From positions 79,574,028 through 79,638,027 of the forward strand of contig NC_088295.1 of assembly GCF_032854445.1 (NCBI RefSeq): a DNA stretch of 64,000 nt, in the 5' to 3' direction. Of this stretch, positions 1 through 11,400 are shown in pieces. Position 1 is the first letter of the stretch. Every line of letters begins with the position of its first letter. Under the pieces are notes generated by a model, which did no database searches, was not told the DNA's origin, and saw nothing but the letters and a program-made list of their open reading frames with translations. The position numbers and the translations under genes are program-made. This stretch comes from Liolophura sinensis. Its lineage: Eukaryota; Mollusca; Polyplacophora; Chitonida; Chitonidae.

Positions 1-829
1 TGGCACATGGTTAGCATTCAGACCACTGTTCAATCGTGTTATACACAGGAATGTCCAGTTTCAGTGACCATAAACAACTAATAACTTATCGCTCTCTAAG
101 AGCTTATATAACAAATATGTTGACCTTGTCAACTTGATATCAGCTAGAATACAAACACAGTAGCCATATTTGAATATTCCCACAGAGAAATTTCCTCTGG
201 ACTATACATACCAGAATATCTATACATAAACTTTGTTTTTAAAATAACTCATGTACAGGTGTACAAATTGTTACAAAACCTTAGCAAAACTCCTAACTTG
301 GAAATGTGTTTTTTAGGCAAATACATGTGCTACAAACATTTTCTAAAATCAATGAGGCTGAACCAGACTTTATACCGCTGTGGAAAAGTGAGAAAAAAAA
401 ACAGATTCCAAAAATCATTTCTCAGCACACCTCACAAATCGATCAAACGCTTCGTTAACCCACATATTATACAATATAATGAATTTCATTATATCAATGA
501 CATCTGTACTTTATATCACCTTTGATATCATGTCATCAGCGAGTGATCATCACATGATGACACAGGTGTACTATCATCAGTAGAGAACACTATTATGTTA
601 CTAAGCTTGGCTGACCACACTGTCCAAGTAGGAATTTATTTTATTTTTTGGATCAATTTTGAAGGAGACAATTTAAATTCAGATTAAATGTTTTTCAGTG
701 AAACTTTTTATGCACTTTTTTATCAAGCCCCATATCATTACTCTGCAGAGAAAAATGAATGCATTCTTTTGTACATATTATGTTCGAGATGAATATATGT
801 TCAATATCACCTAGTGTCATGAGGGATTC

Positions 830-1190
830 CTCCTCCCTCTGTCCGGTTTCCCGCCACCATAATGGGGGCCTTCGTGGCTTGGTTGGTTAGCGCGCTAGAG
901 CAGCGTTATAATCCAAGAGCCTCTCACCAATGCGGTCGCTGTGAGTTCAAGTCTAGCTCATGCCGGCTTCCTCTTCGGCCGTATACGGGCAGATCTTCCA
1001 GCAACCTGCAGATGGTTGTGGGTTCCCTCCCAACATAATGCTGGTCTCCATCGTATAAGTGAAATATTCTTGAGTAGGGTGTAAAACACCAATCAAATAA
1101 ATAAATAAATCCCACCATAATGTTGGCTGCCGTCCTATTCGTGAAACATTCTTGAGTACGGCGTTAACCTCAAATCAAATAAATAACCAA
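830..1190 (+). repeat. SINE family A cluster (one full copy, two fragments)
   Basis: A nearly complete tRNA-derived SINE runs from about 865 to 1111. Its head looks like a Pol III promoter: an A-box-like stretch ('tggcttggttggttagcg') and a B-box-like 'gagttcaagtc'. The body and the tail 'ttgagtagggtgtaaaacac' follow, then AAAT repeats. A 3' fragment of a second copy lies just upstream (830-863) and another 3' fragment just downstream (1112-1190). Further copies occur throughout the window in both orientations. Family A is my own label. Confidence 0.8.
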
Positions 1191-1565
1191 ATTTGTCTTA
1201 CAGAGTTCTCCATCATTTCTACAAGGGGAACGCAATCCTCATCCTTTCCTTGTAGCATACCGGCCTACACAAACATGTATGATACTTTGTCAGATGTAAA
1301 AAAATACTCTTGGATGTTTTTCTTGGATGCTAACAATTTCCTTTCACTTCTTTCCTCTAATAGGTTGTACTCAAGCAAGTTCTTGTACATAATGCAATAG
1401 GTACCAAATCCCTATGCTTTGAAGAAGTAAATAACCCTTGATATATTTACTGCTCACGTTTCAGTCTTGTATTTGAAATGCTGGGGGCTTTAAGGTCATT
1501 CTGTGATCATTTTGTAGATGCTTTCTGTCTGTTGCAAATACTGCTTCACTTATCTACAGCTGCAC

Positions 1566-1567
<2 letters not shown>

Positions 1568-1605
<38 letters not shown>
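1568..1605. repeat. TA dinucleotide microsatellite
   Basis: An uninterrupted alternation of A and T about 38 bp long, likely to be length-variable between individuals. Confidence 0.95.
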
Positions 1606-1608
<3 letters not shown>

Positions 1609-2281
1609 GTACATTTTGACTTAAATGTGATTATGGTGAATTGAATTTGTTTTCTTGAATGAATTTCTCAAAATGCTATGTATATTCCTTTCTTTCTTCC
1701 AAATTCTGCACACAGAACATGATAATTTCCAGTTATCCTTCTGATATAGATGTTCTGGTAACCATAAAACTATCATGAACCTTAAATCAACCCTTACAGA
1801 AATCACTCCTCAGAGATTTAAAAAATAAAGATGTGATGCCATCAAGGGAAGATAACTGTGGGCATCATTCCCCCTAACAGTGCTTGGCAAACTGATAAAT
1901 ATACACAAGTTCTGTCATGTTAACCAGTGCTAATCCTGAGAATAATTCTGTTCGTGCTCAATTTTTCTATTATTTCATGTCCAAATTTATGCACTTTTAG
2001 AATTTCAATTTGGTGCCAATTTCAGGATTTCCTGTAACTTTTCTTGAGCTACTTGCTTGTCGCATGATCAAAGCTGCCACTCAGGTATCAGCTACACCAG
2101 CAAGTGCTGGATTCGACAACGTAACCTCATTGTACATGTGCAGATCAGTTACTACCATGTATGAATCTCGAAAAGTTGCAGAGCTATACAGCAGAACTAT
2201 ACAGCAGAATGACAAAACCTGCCATGAGTCTGCACTCCCCGGAATGGAAGTATTATAATTTCATATTCATACATGTACACA

Positions 2282-2287
2282 TTTAAT
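2282..2287 (-). terminator. candidate RPE poly(A) signal (ATTAAA)
   Basis: On the minus strand ATTAAA lies about 25 nt after the RPE stop codon and is followed by a GT-rich stretch. It is the nearest poly(A)-like hexamer, but the 3' UTR would be very short, so a more distal site is possible. Confidence 0.35.
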
Positions 2288-2311
2288 ACAACTCTGAAAG
2301 TTCTCCATGAG

Positions 2312-5300
2312 TCATCGCTCTACCAATGGCTTGGGCATTGCCTCCTCCACCACCTGCCGCATCATGCGGATTGTCTCCTTAGGGTCATCACTCATAACCA
2401 CAGCACTCCCGGACACAATTACGTTAGCACCGGCCTGTAAATACAGTCAGGGGGTTCCACATAACAGTCTCAAAAACAGGTAATAAGAAACAGAAGGTAG
2501 ACTTTGTCAAACTACTATCCTGTACTTGACCTCAAATTCTGTCCTTAACTATGTTACTCATCTGGCCTCATTCTGTTTTGAATGAGTGCGTCCTAGTGAT
2601 TGAAAGACATGTTCCGCTCTGCCATGACCACTCCCAAAACCTGAATGATCTATTTCTATACTAAAGGTACATGTACAAGATGTACTGTCAGACACCAGCT
2701 GATGTCAGCATAACTCATAATAAACATGTAGTGTTAGCTGATATCAGCATAACTCATGATGAACATGTAGTTCCAGCTGATGTCAGCATAACTCATGATA
2801 AACATGCAGTTTCAGCTGATGTCAGCCTAACTCATAATAACAATGTAGTTTCAGCTGATGTCAGCATAACTCATGATAAACATGTAGTGTTAGCTGAGGT
2901 CAGCAAAACTCATGATAAACATGTAGTGTCAGCTGACGTCAGCATAACTCATAATAACCATGTAGTGTTAGCTGATGTCAGCATACCTCATGATAAACAT
3001 GTAGTGTTAGCTGATATCAGCATAACTCATGATAAACATGTAGTTTCAGCTGATGTCAGCCTAACTCATAATAAACATGTAGTGTTAGCTGATGTCAGCC
3101 TAACTCATAATAACCATGTAGTGTCAGCTGACGTCAGCATAACTCATAATAAACATGTAGTGTTAGCTGACATCAGCATAACTCATGATAACCATGTAGT
3201 GTTAACTGATGTCAGCATAACTCATGATAAACATGTAGTGTTGGCTGATGTCAGCAAAACTCATGATAAACATGTTGTGTCAGCTGATGTCAGCCTAACT
3301 CATAATAAACATGTTGTGTCAGCTGACGTCAGCATAACTCATAATAAACATGTAGTGTTAGCTGACATCAGCATAACTCATGATAACCATGTAGTGTTAA
3401 CTGATGTCAGCATAACTCATGATAAACATGTAGTGTCAGCTGATGTCAGCATAACTCATGATAAACATGTAGTGTCAGCTGATGTCAGCACAACTCATGA
3501 TAAACATGTAGAGTTAGCTGATGTCAGCATAACTTATGATAACCATGTAGTGTTAACTGATGTCAGCATAACTCATGATAACCATGTAGTGTCAGCTGGG
3601 GTCAGCAAAACTCATGATAAACATGTAGTGTTAGCTGATGTCAGCATAACTCATGATAAACATGTAGTGTCAGATGATGTCAGCATAACTCATGATAACC
3701 ATGTAGTGTTAGCTGATGTCAGCATAACTCATGATAACCATGTAGTGTTAGCTGATGTCAGCATAACTCATGATAAACATGTAGTGTCAGCTGATGTCAG
3801 CATAACTCATGATAAACATGTAGTGTCAGCTGATGTCAGCATAACTCATGATAAACATGTAGTGTCAGCTGATGTCAGCAAAACTCATGATAAACATGTA
3901 GTGTTAGCTGATGTCAGCATAACTTATGATAACCATGTAGTGTTAACTGATGTCAGCATAACTCATGATAACCATGTAGTGTCAGCTGGGGTCAGCCAAA
4001 CTCATGATAAACATGTAGTGTTGGCTGATGTCAGCAAAACTCATGATAAACATGTAGTGCCAGCTGATGTAAGTAAACCTCACCTCAGCACACTGATGAA
4101 TAGTTTTGGGACCAACTCCTCCATCCACTTCTATGTCTAATGTTCGAAAGTTTTCTCGTAGATACCGAACCTACCGAAGAAAAGAAATAAAAGAGAAACA
4201 TTTTTAATATTTAAAGGCTTTATCCTGAAATTAGATCAATGCGAAGACACTAGACAGCAGTGTGACAGCGCTGTGATTTGTAAATTTAATGTTGTCTATG
4301 TCCCTGACAAAACTTTCATTATGAATAATACAAGAGAAAATGAACAAATTAATGCTTATTTTTTGTAATATTCCACTGTTAATGGGACTAAAAACAATGC
4401 ACACTGGGATCCTATTCTACTGCACCTTAATTTCCAGCAAACATTTATTTATTTATTTATTTGATTGGTGTTTTACGCCGTACTCAAGAACATTTCACTT
4501 ATACGACGGAGACCAGCATTATGGTGGGAGCAAACCGGGCAGAGCCCAGTGGAAACCCATGACCATCCACAGGTTGCTGGCAGACCAGACCTTCCCATGT
4601 ACGACCAGAGAGGAAGACAGCATGGGCTGGACTTGAACACACAGCGACCACATTGGTGAGAGGCTCCTGGGTCATTACGCTGCCCTAGCGTGCTAACCAA
4701 CTGAGCCACTCAAGCAAATATGAATACTACACTAAGATCAGTGGAGAATGTCAGTTACCTTTGGCATCATATCTTCCATGAATTTCTGACCCCCAAAGCC
4801 AGGCTCCACTGTCATGATGATTACCCAGTCTACTTCCTTCAGTAAGGGCAACAGACTCTCCACAGGGGTACCAGGCTTAATCCCCACCCCAGCCTACCGA
4901 AGACAAACAAACATTGATTTATTCAGTAATATTCGCATACACAGTCATTATTACCAGTTACAGTAAGTTGGTTGGCAATTTGTTTGCCATAAAAGTATAC
5001 ATCCGTTTGTTGGATGAAGTGAGAAAACCGTGAATCGGTTCAAATTACACATGGCTAAACGAATTAACAAATATTAAACGAATTTCTCTCTCGAAAAGTT
5101 ACTATTACAACACATTTAAGCAAACAAGACAGTTCTGAAAATGCAATAATGTTGATAAGTTGAGGTGACTCATACCTTTAAACATCAAATGTGGAGGTAT
5201 GATGATTTATGTGATTGGCATGGTATTAAACACTATACTGATTTTTTTCTCTCCTACAACTGGAGTTTTTTGACTGAGGAAACTGGGTTTCCCACAGCAT

Positions 5301-7152
5301 ATCAGTCCATGCAGTTACCAGTACCACACAGACTTCCTGACTTAAAGCCACAGCATGGGTTGTATTAAAGACTGCAATTTTATTTTTAAGGTGTTGATCA
5401 TCAAAACGTAAAAAATCAGATGTACCTTCAATTATGAAATGTAACACATGACAAGTATTAATACAGTATGCATGAAGTGGTGTTCTCCATGTGTGTTATA
5501 GATTACCGGTGGATCAGCCTATAACATACATTTAGTACTGAGGAAATTGTTTGCTTTTATCTTTTGTTCCTGCACTTGAATGGCAACCATCTAAATTATG
5601 GGTGGAGCAAACAAGACTGAGCCTTGTGGGGAAGCATTACTATTTTGCCGAGTACATAACAAGATAAACATATACACTATGTTAATCATACCCTCATTCC
5701 CGCTTCCTTGATCTTGCGAATGCATGTCATTGGGTCATCTGAGCCCTCAATATGGAAGGTGTAGAGATCTGCCCCTGCATCAGCCATCCCTTCAACCCAC
5801 TACAAACAAATACATGTAAGTCAAAGTCTTACACCTGACATACTAAGTAACACATATTTAAATAAGTAACTTCGCAAGAAAGCCAGTATGTAGGTTTCCT
5901 TGAAATTGCTTTTTAACATAAGCTACTGTCAAAGTGAAGTTCACAAAGTCAAGTGTAGTTAAACTAGATAGACTCTATGCGCTGTTTTAAATTTCTGACT
6001 TTTGTTACTATTAATTACAGTGTCTTGATACAATGCTTTAACCTACGTCATGCCGTTAACACTAGTACTGAAAACCTTTGATTCATCAAACTTTATTAAT
6101 ATTATGATCTGTTCACTGGGCACTGTAACCATATATTTTTGAGTAAAAATAAAATCAAGACAGAGTATAAACTGTCATTCAGTGAAAGCTACTTCATATC
6201 GTACAGTCTTCTCCTTTCCCTTTAATACATTACCTTTTGTCAGAACTGAAAGCTGGATACATTCAATAATTAATGATTCCAGGACGAATCTGCTGCTATT
6301 TTTAGATATCTTTTCTCTTGCTCTTTAGTACCGCTGTTTTTTTTTTTGTTTTTTTTTGTTTTTTTTCCTTTTTTTTTCTGCTTGTTATTCTGTTGCGGAA
6401 GTTTCAATTTTCTTTCCATGAATAAATTGGTGTGTGTTTTTCAGGAAACTGAGTGTTATAAGGCACAAGTAGTGAAAAATCCTGTTTCACCAAGCTTTCA
6501 CCTTGGGGTTGTTTTGGTTTTTGTTCAGATTTGGAAATCACATAAAGTAAATGGAAAAATAACTGTGGATTGTGCCTAACTAAAGCTAAATGATCTCCTC
6601 CTCATTTAACATTCTGACATTTACCCTGTAGATCTACTGACCGCATGAATGTCAGAAATATAAAATATGGAAGTAGTACATGTAACGTGGTTGAATTAAA
6701 CTGACCAGCTGGTGTCGTAATTTGACAGCAAAGGGAGACAATCGACGAATTCTTTTTAAGTTCTGGCATCTAATCACAAGCATCTTTTAACCCATTTTAA
6801 ACATAAGCTTATGCTCCAATCCAATAAGGCGGCATATAACAATTGGTGTTCTTTTTCCAGATACGCGATGGCAATGATACGCGCCTGAAAACAGTATAGA
6901 TGTCTTTACCTTTTCCGGGTTGTTTACCATCATGTGCATTTCAAAGTACACACCCGGTAATTTGGGTCGCAAACATTTCACGACAGGATGACCAAATGTT
7001 AAATTCGGAACAAAATGACCGTCCATGACATCAAGATGCAGGAAATCCGATCCAGAGTCCATCATTCGCTGACATTCTGAGGCCAAATTCGACAGATCAG
7101 CGTTGAGAATAGATGGACCAATTTTGCAGCACGTTCCAGTGGGGGCCGCCAT
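2312..7152 (-). CDS. RPE: ribulose-5-phosphate 3-epimerase, 5 exons
   Basis: Interconverts ribulose 5-phosphate and xylulose 5-phosphate in the cytosolic pentose phosphate pathway. Coding exons in order on the minus strand: 7152-6910, 5799-5692, 4893-4759, 4170-4084, 2434-2312. All introns are phase 0 with GT..AG ends. The product is 231 aa (human about 228), a TIM barrel. Visible motifs are [12 protein letters not shown] (His39, Asp41), MHMM (His73), [11 protein letters not shown] and EVDGG (Asp178); the His and Asp residues fit the family's metal-binding and acid-base positions. I chose Met at 7152 because its context fits the usual N-terminus; an in-frame ATG at 7182 would add ten residues. 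Intron 4 holds a 39-bp minisatellite that begins at the exon 4 donor, and intron 3 holds a SINE. Confidence 0.95.
2690..4083. repeat. 39-bp minisatellite in RPE intron 4, abutting the exon 4 donor
   Basis: About 35 head-to-tail copies of a 39-bp unit. Each carries the near-palindrome gctgatgtcagc followed by an actcatgataaacatgtag-like half. Because 39 is a multiple of three, the plus strand reads open for 489 codons (2671-4140) with a 13-residue period; I take this as a by-product of the unit length. The last unit merges with the RPE exon 4 splice donor at 4078-4083. A multi-unit block around 3514-3640 recurs about 390 bp later, near 3904-4030. Confidence 0.93.
4440..4716 (-). repeat. SINE family A, full-length, minus orientation
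   Basis: Starts on the plus strand with TTTA repeats (the tail reversed), then ttgattggtgttttacgccg, the body, and the tRNA-like head ending near 4716. It lies in RPE intron 3. Compared with the copy at 865-1111 it keeps more of the central body. Short open frames on both strands here are SINE-derived. Confidence 0.85.
6337..6380. repeat. T-rich homopolymer tract
   Basis: Runs of 8 to 11 T broken by single G or CC. On the minus strand this is an A-rich tract in RPE intron 1. No other structure seen. Confidence 0.85.
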
Positions 7153-8469
7153 ATTGAAACAAGCGCGAAACAAGCGCCCCATTAAAAATTTACCCTAGGT
7201 CCTTTATCCACTTTTCATCATTTGGAAGGAACTGACGAGTCTAATTTAGGGGCTCCATGCCACAACATATCTATTTCACATTGTCTGCTATAGAGTATAT
7301 CATTTCATTTGCATTTCATTTTGCATGCTGCACATGGTATAATCAAATCACTGATTTCCTTGCTCTCTATCCTTCCATTTGTTGTTACAAAGCCTTTTCT
7401 AATATAATTTTATTTACTCAAGTTTTATGGTGAAGTAGAAGAGAAGAGAGTAAAATAGACTGATGTTATGTATGTCTGTATAGGCCCATACGATTAATGT
7501 ACATGCATGTTATACTGAAAGTTGTTCTATTATATATCCAGCTTAATAAACATTTTGTTTTGCTTTCCAATTTGTATTATTTACCTGTATTATTATATGT
7601 GGAAATGACCATTGTTTATATAATTAAGTATTTTGTTAATTTTAGCCCACCCAAGTCATATGAATAAATATACTTAGAAATGCATATTGTGGTAAATTTT
7701 TTAAAAATAAATTTACTTTTAACTTCCAAATGGATTTAATTTCTACTGTCACTCTTATATGTCTGCGAGGATTTTAAAGTTGTGTCAGACTTAAGCTTAA
7801 TTTTTAATCTGGGAGTTATTGACGAGAAAATATTGTGTGGCCTGTTCTTGATATAATTCAGTACCCGGTACATGTTACTGAGTCTTATGCGCTTATCAGC
7901 AAGAGGTATTATAGCTGAAACAGGCTACCCAATGACATGTACATAAAAAACATTCTTTGTGGGGAATGAAACATTCAGTTTTGTTGTTCTTGAATCATTC
8001 AATTTTTGAAACTTAAGTATGTTTAAAATAATTATATTCCTCACTAAATGTTTCAGCTTTTAATGACTGTGGTGCAAATTTTACAGTCGTTTGTATCATT
8101 TTCGATACATCGCTTATTCAATTTACAAGGGGCGGCAACTGCGATTGTGACAAATCCTACCTAGGTGATTTTTCCACCAGGGTATCGAATTTTCCAGAGA
8201 TGTAGTCACAACGGTTTCGCATTATAAAAATGCCTTAAATAACAAATATGTGTTTACCCTACAAGAAAATGTGATGAATCATTCAATTTTTTTGTAATTA
8301 TTTTGCGATTTCTGGTGACAAAAGTAAATGCTGATGGCAATGATTTAATACGAAACTATAATAAATTTGACAGTACAGGAACCACGGAGACGAAAGCGCA
8401 AAGTGTGAAACGAGGTGCATTTATGTTCTTCAATGCACCATCCGAAATGAGACCGAGAACAGCATAAAA
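7153..8469. promoter_or_regulatory. shared 5' flank between RPE and IQCB1
   Basis: RPE (minus) and IQCB1 (plus) begin 1.3 kb apart, facing away from each other, so this interval must contain both promoters unless there are distant noncoding 5' exons. Most of it is AT-rich. A GC-box-like ggggcgg lies near 8130 on the IQCB1 side. No convincing TATA box or RFX X-box could be identified by eye. Confidence 0.4.
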
Positions 8470-11400
8470 ATGACCGATACACGGAGCCCTGATAAGCGGG
8501 ACAAGCGGATCGTGGCTTTAGCTGCAGGTGTAACTGAAGCTCAAGACCGCAAAATCCCACAGGTTTTACTGGGCCTTGAAGGTGAGTATGCATGAATGGA
8601 GTGCTGCCAATTCGTGCTTGTCTCAACTTGCTGACAACTGACATGCTGAACGCAGAGTGATTTCCTCTCGCGGCCCCTGGCACTGTGTGACAGTTTACGT
8701 CATGACATTAGTTCATAAGTCCTTGATTAAAATGGCTATTTCCTCAAACGCACTCGCATGTAGTAGTGCAACGTTGATGTCTATTTCAAACAGATATCAA
8801 AAATTGTTGAAAAAATAGACCTCAGCTGTTAATTTAATTGAACTATCGATGTAGCAGTCAGTTACGGTATTCTAAATAAGAAACTAAGCTGTTAAATAAT
8901 TAAAATTTACAACTCATATAAACAGCCAAACAGCTGAGTTTTGCAGCTTATAAAGTTTCATCTACTACAGGGCCCTGGAAGTATCATATTTGAAGGATAT
9001 GGAAACATCTAACTTGGCCCTACCATAATTGTTTCTCTACAAGAGTCAAATCTTTAGGAAACACAAGGCATAGGCTCAAATCCAGCCTTCGACATGAATT
9101 TGTAGGTTTCTGTGCTCTCATTTTTCATGGGTCCTCGGTGGCAGTAAATCAGTAGGCCTATAGGCCTACTGTATCCATCAGTATATTGTTCACAGATGTA
9201 TGTGTTTGTCATGTATTATGTTTGTCTCATATGTGGGAAAGTTCATCTGATGATCAGTAAGGGGCATTCCGGCTTCCTCCATTGTGTGAACGAAAAGTTC
9301 TTCAATTTTTGAGCAGTGAGATATAGGTTTGGTTTCAATTCCTTTAGAAGACAATGCTAATCTAAGGAGCAAGTTACTCCTCGTATCACATAGAGTGTTA
9401 GGGTTTATTACTGTACATGTATGAATGTGTATGTGTTTTACTTTGCAGAAATCCTTGTCTCTGTAGAAGGGACAAATGAGGCTGTGAAGATCAAGGAAGA
9501 TGTATGGAAGCTGGACCTGCTGCCTGTACTATTACTGGTGCTGAAGAAAGATTACAGTCTGACTCCTGGAGGATGGAGGACAGCGTCTCGACTTGCCAGT
9601 ACCCTGAGGTGAGATGATTTCAGTTGTCAGATCAGATCAATGCTGAGGAAACGGTAGAGGGCTACAAAGTGTGCCAATAGTGAACTTGTGGCACTGCACT
9701 GTGTACACATGCACCGTTGAGCCTGGCTGGTTCTGATACTGGTTTTCTGTAGAAGGGAAGTACAAAAAACAGATTTAACAATCTTTGTTAGAATAAAATA
9801 GTAGGGAATATTTTGTACGAATTTTGAAAAATGATATAAAAACTGTATTTTTAATATTATTGGTATATGATACTGTGTGAGTGTGTTATGTTTATTGTGG
9901 TTTCAGCCGTGTCTGCTGTGGTCTTCACCCACACACCTCAGAGGAGTACTACAACAGACAACTGCCTACAGCAATAGACAACATGTACATCATAGCTCGC
10001 AGAGTTCAGGCCAGGTTCAGCCAAATTCCACACAACATGGTGAGTCAAATTCACTAACACTACACGATTTTTCACCTGTAATTAATGTTCAAATCCCACA
10101 CAACATGGGTAGTCAGATTCAGTAACAATACACGATTTACCACCTGTAATTAATGTTCAAATCCAACACAACACAGCGAGTCAGATTCACCACCTGTAAT
10201 TAATGTTCAAATCCAACACAACATGGGTAGTCAGATTCACTGACAATACAAGATTCACCACCTGTAATTAATGTTCAAATCCAACACAACATGGGTAGTC
10301 AGATTCACTGACAATACACAATTTACCACCTGTAATTAATGTTCAAATTCAACACAACATGGGTAGTCAGATTCACTGACAATACAAGATTCACCACCTG
10401 TAATTAATGTTCAAATCCAACACAACATGGGTAGTCAGATTCACTGACAATACAAGATTCACCACCTGTAATTAATGTTCAAATCCAACACAACATGGGT
10501 AGTCAGATTCACTGACAATACGCGATTTACCACCTGTAATTAATGTTCAAATCCAACACAACATGGGTAGTCAGATTCACTAACAATACACGATTTTCCA
10601 AGAATTTACAGTTTACCACCTCTAATTAATGCTGCGTGCAAGTCCCTTCATTTTGGTGACTTTCCCTACAAGAACATTAGTACATTGTAACTTTTATATA
10701 CGTGTAGGTTCAAGTGTAGTTCAGCATCGTTTACATGGAGCTGGAGGATGTCCTATAAATAATAGTGATGTACCAGGCCCTACTACATTCTTAAATTGGG
10801 GGCACTAACATTGATTTGGGGCCATGCTATGGCTGATCAACATTTTGCCAAATCTAATGTTTGAGGAAACTTGGAATAAGTAAGAGTAGATGTCGTGTGG
10901 TGTACACATGGAGTGGAGTTCAGCCACAAGGACCAAAGCTCCTAAAAAATGTATGAGAATCAAAACAGTGAAGTGCCCTCAACTGCCGATTCCACCCACT
11001 GCCCTTCGGAGGCTAGATCAGGCCCTATGTACAGAAAACAGTAATTGACGACTGTGTGACTGAACAATGTGTAATCTGGAGCACGTGTCATGAAACACAC
11101 AGAGCATAATGTACAGTGTAACTACTGACAAAGACATTGTAATGGTAGTTTTAGTTATGTCAGCTTTGTCAGACAAACCTAGTGCAGGAATTCATTTCTG
11201 GACACAGTTTTAGGTAATTGTATATGTATATGTATATGTCTAAACGTGAAATTGTCTGACATTTCCCTGTTTCATTTGCCAGGCTATTGCTCATGGGAAA
11301 AGCGAGCTGTTATCAGATTTCCGCTCTGTCCTAGACTCAATGCTGCTTCTCTACACTGCCCACCATCACTTGCGAAACCATGGTAAGAGTTCTCTCCCTT

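Larger units (their letters stand above)
1..2281. other. 3' flank of RPE, no recognised gene
   Basis: No open frame here resembles a protein family I know. The stretch holds a SINE cluster (830-1190), a TA microsatellite (1568-1605) and otherwise AT-rich unique DNA. An 82-codon open frame at 2010-2258 on the plus strand lies antisense to the RPE 3' side, and I see no domain in it. Confidence 0.5.

Noticed and set aside
865-960. Functional tRNA gene
   Set aside because: A- and B-box-like words are present, but no cloverleaf with a paired acceptor stem could be drawn, and the sequence is the head of a SINE found in many copies.
2671-4140. 489-codon open frame of 13-residue repeats ([12 protein letters not shown] type)
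   Set aside because: It is a direct result of a 39-bp repeat unit without stops, lies antisense across RPE exon 4, lacks a signal peptide or flanking exon support, and most codon differences between units look unconstrained.
7153-8469. RFX X-box for the ciliary gene IQCB1
   Set aside because: No stretch matched a spaced inverted pair of GTNRCC/RGYAAC half sites by eye.
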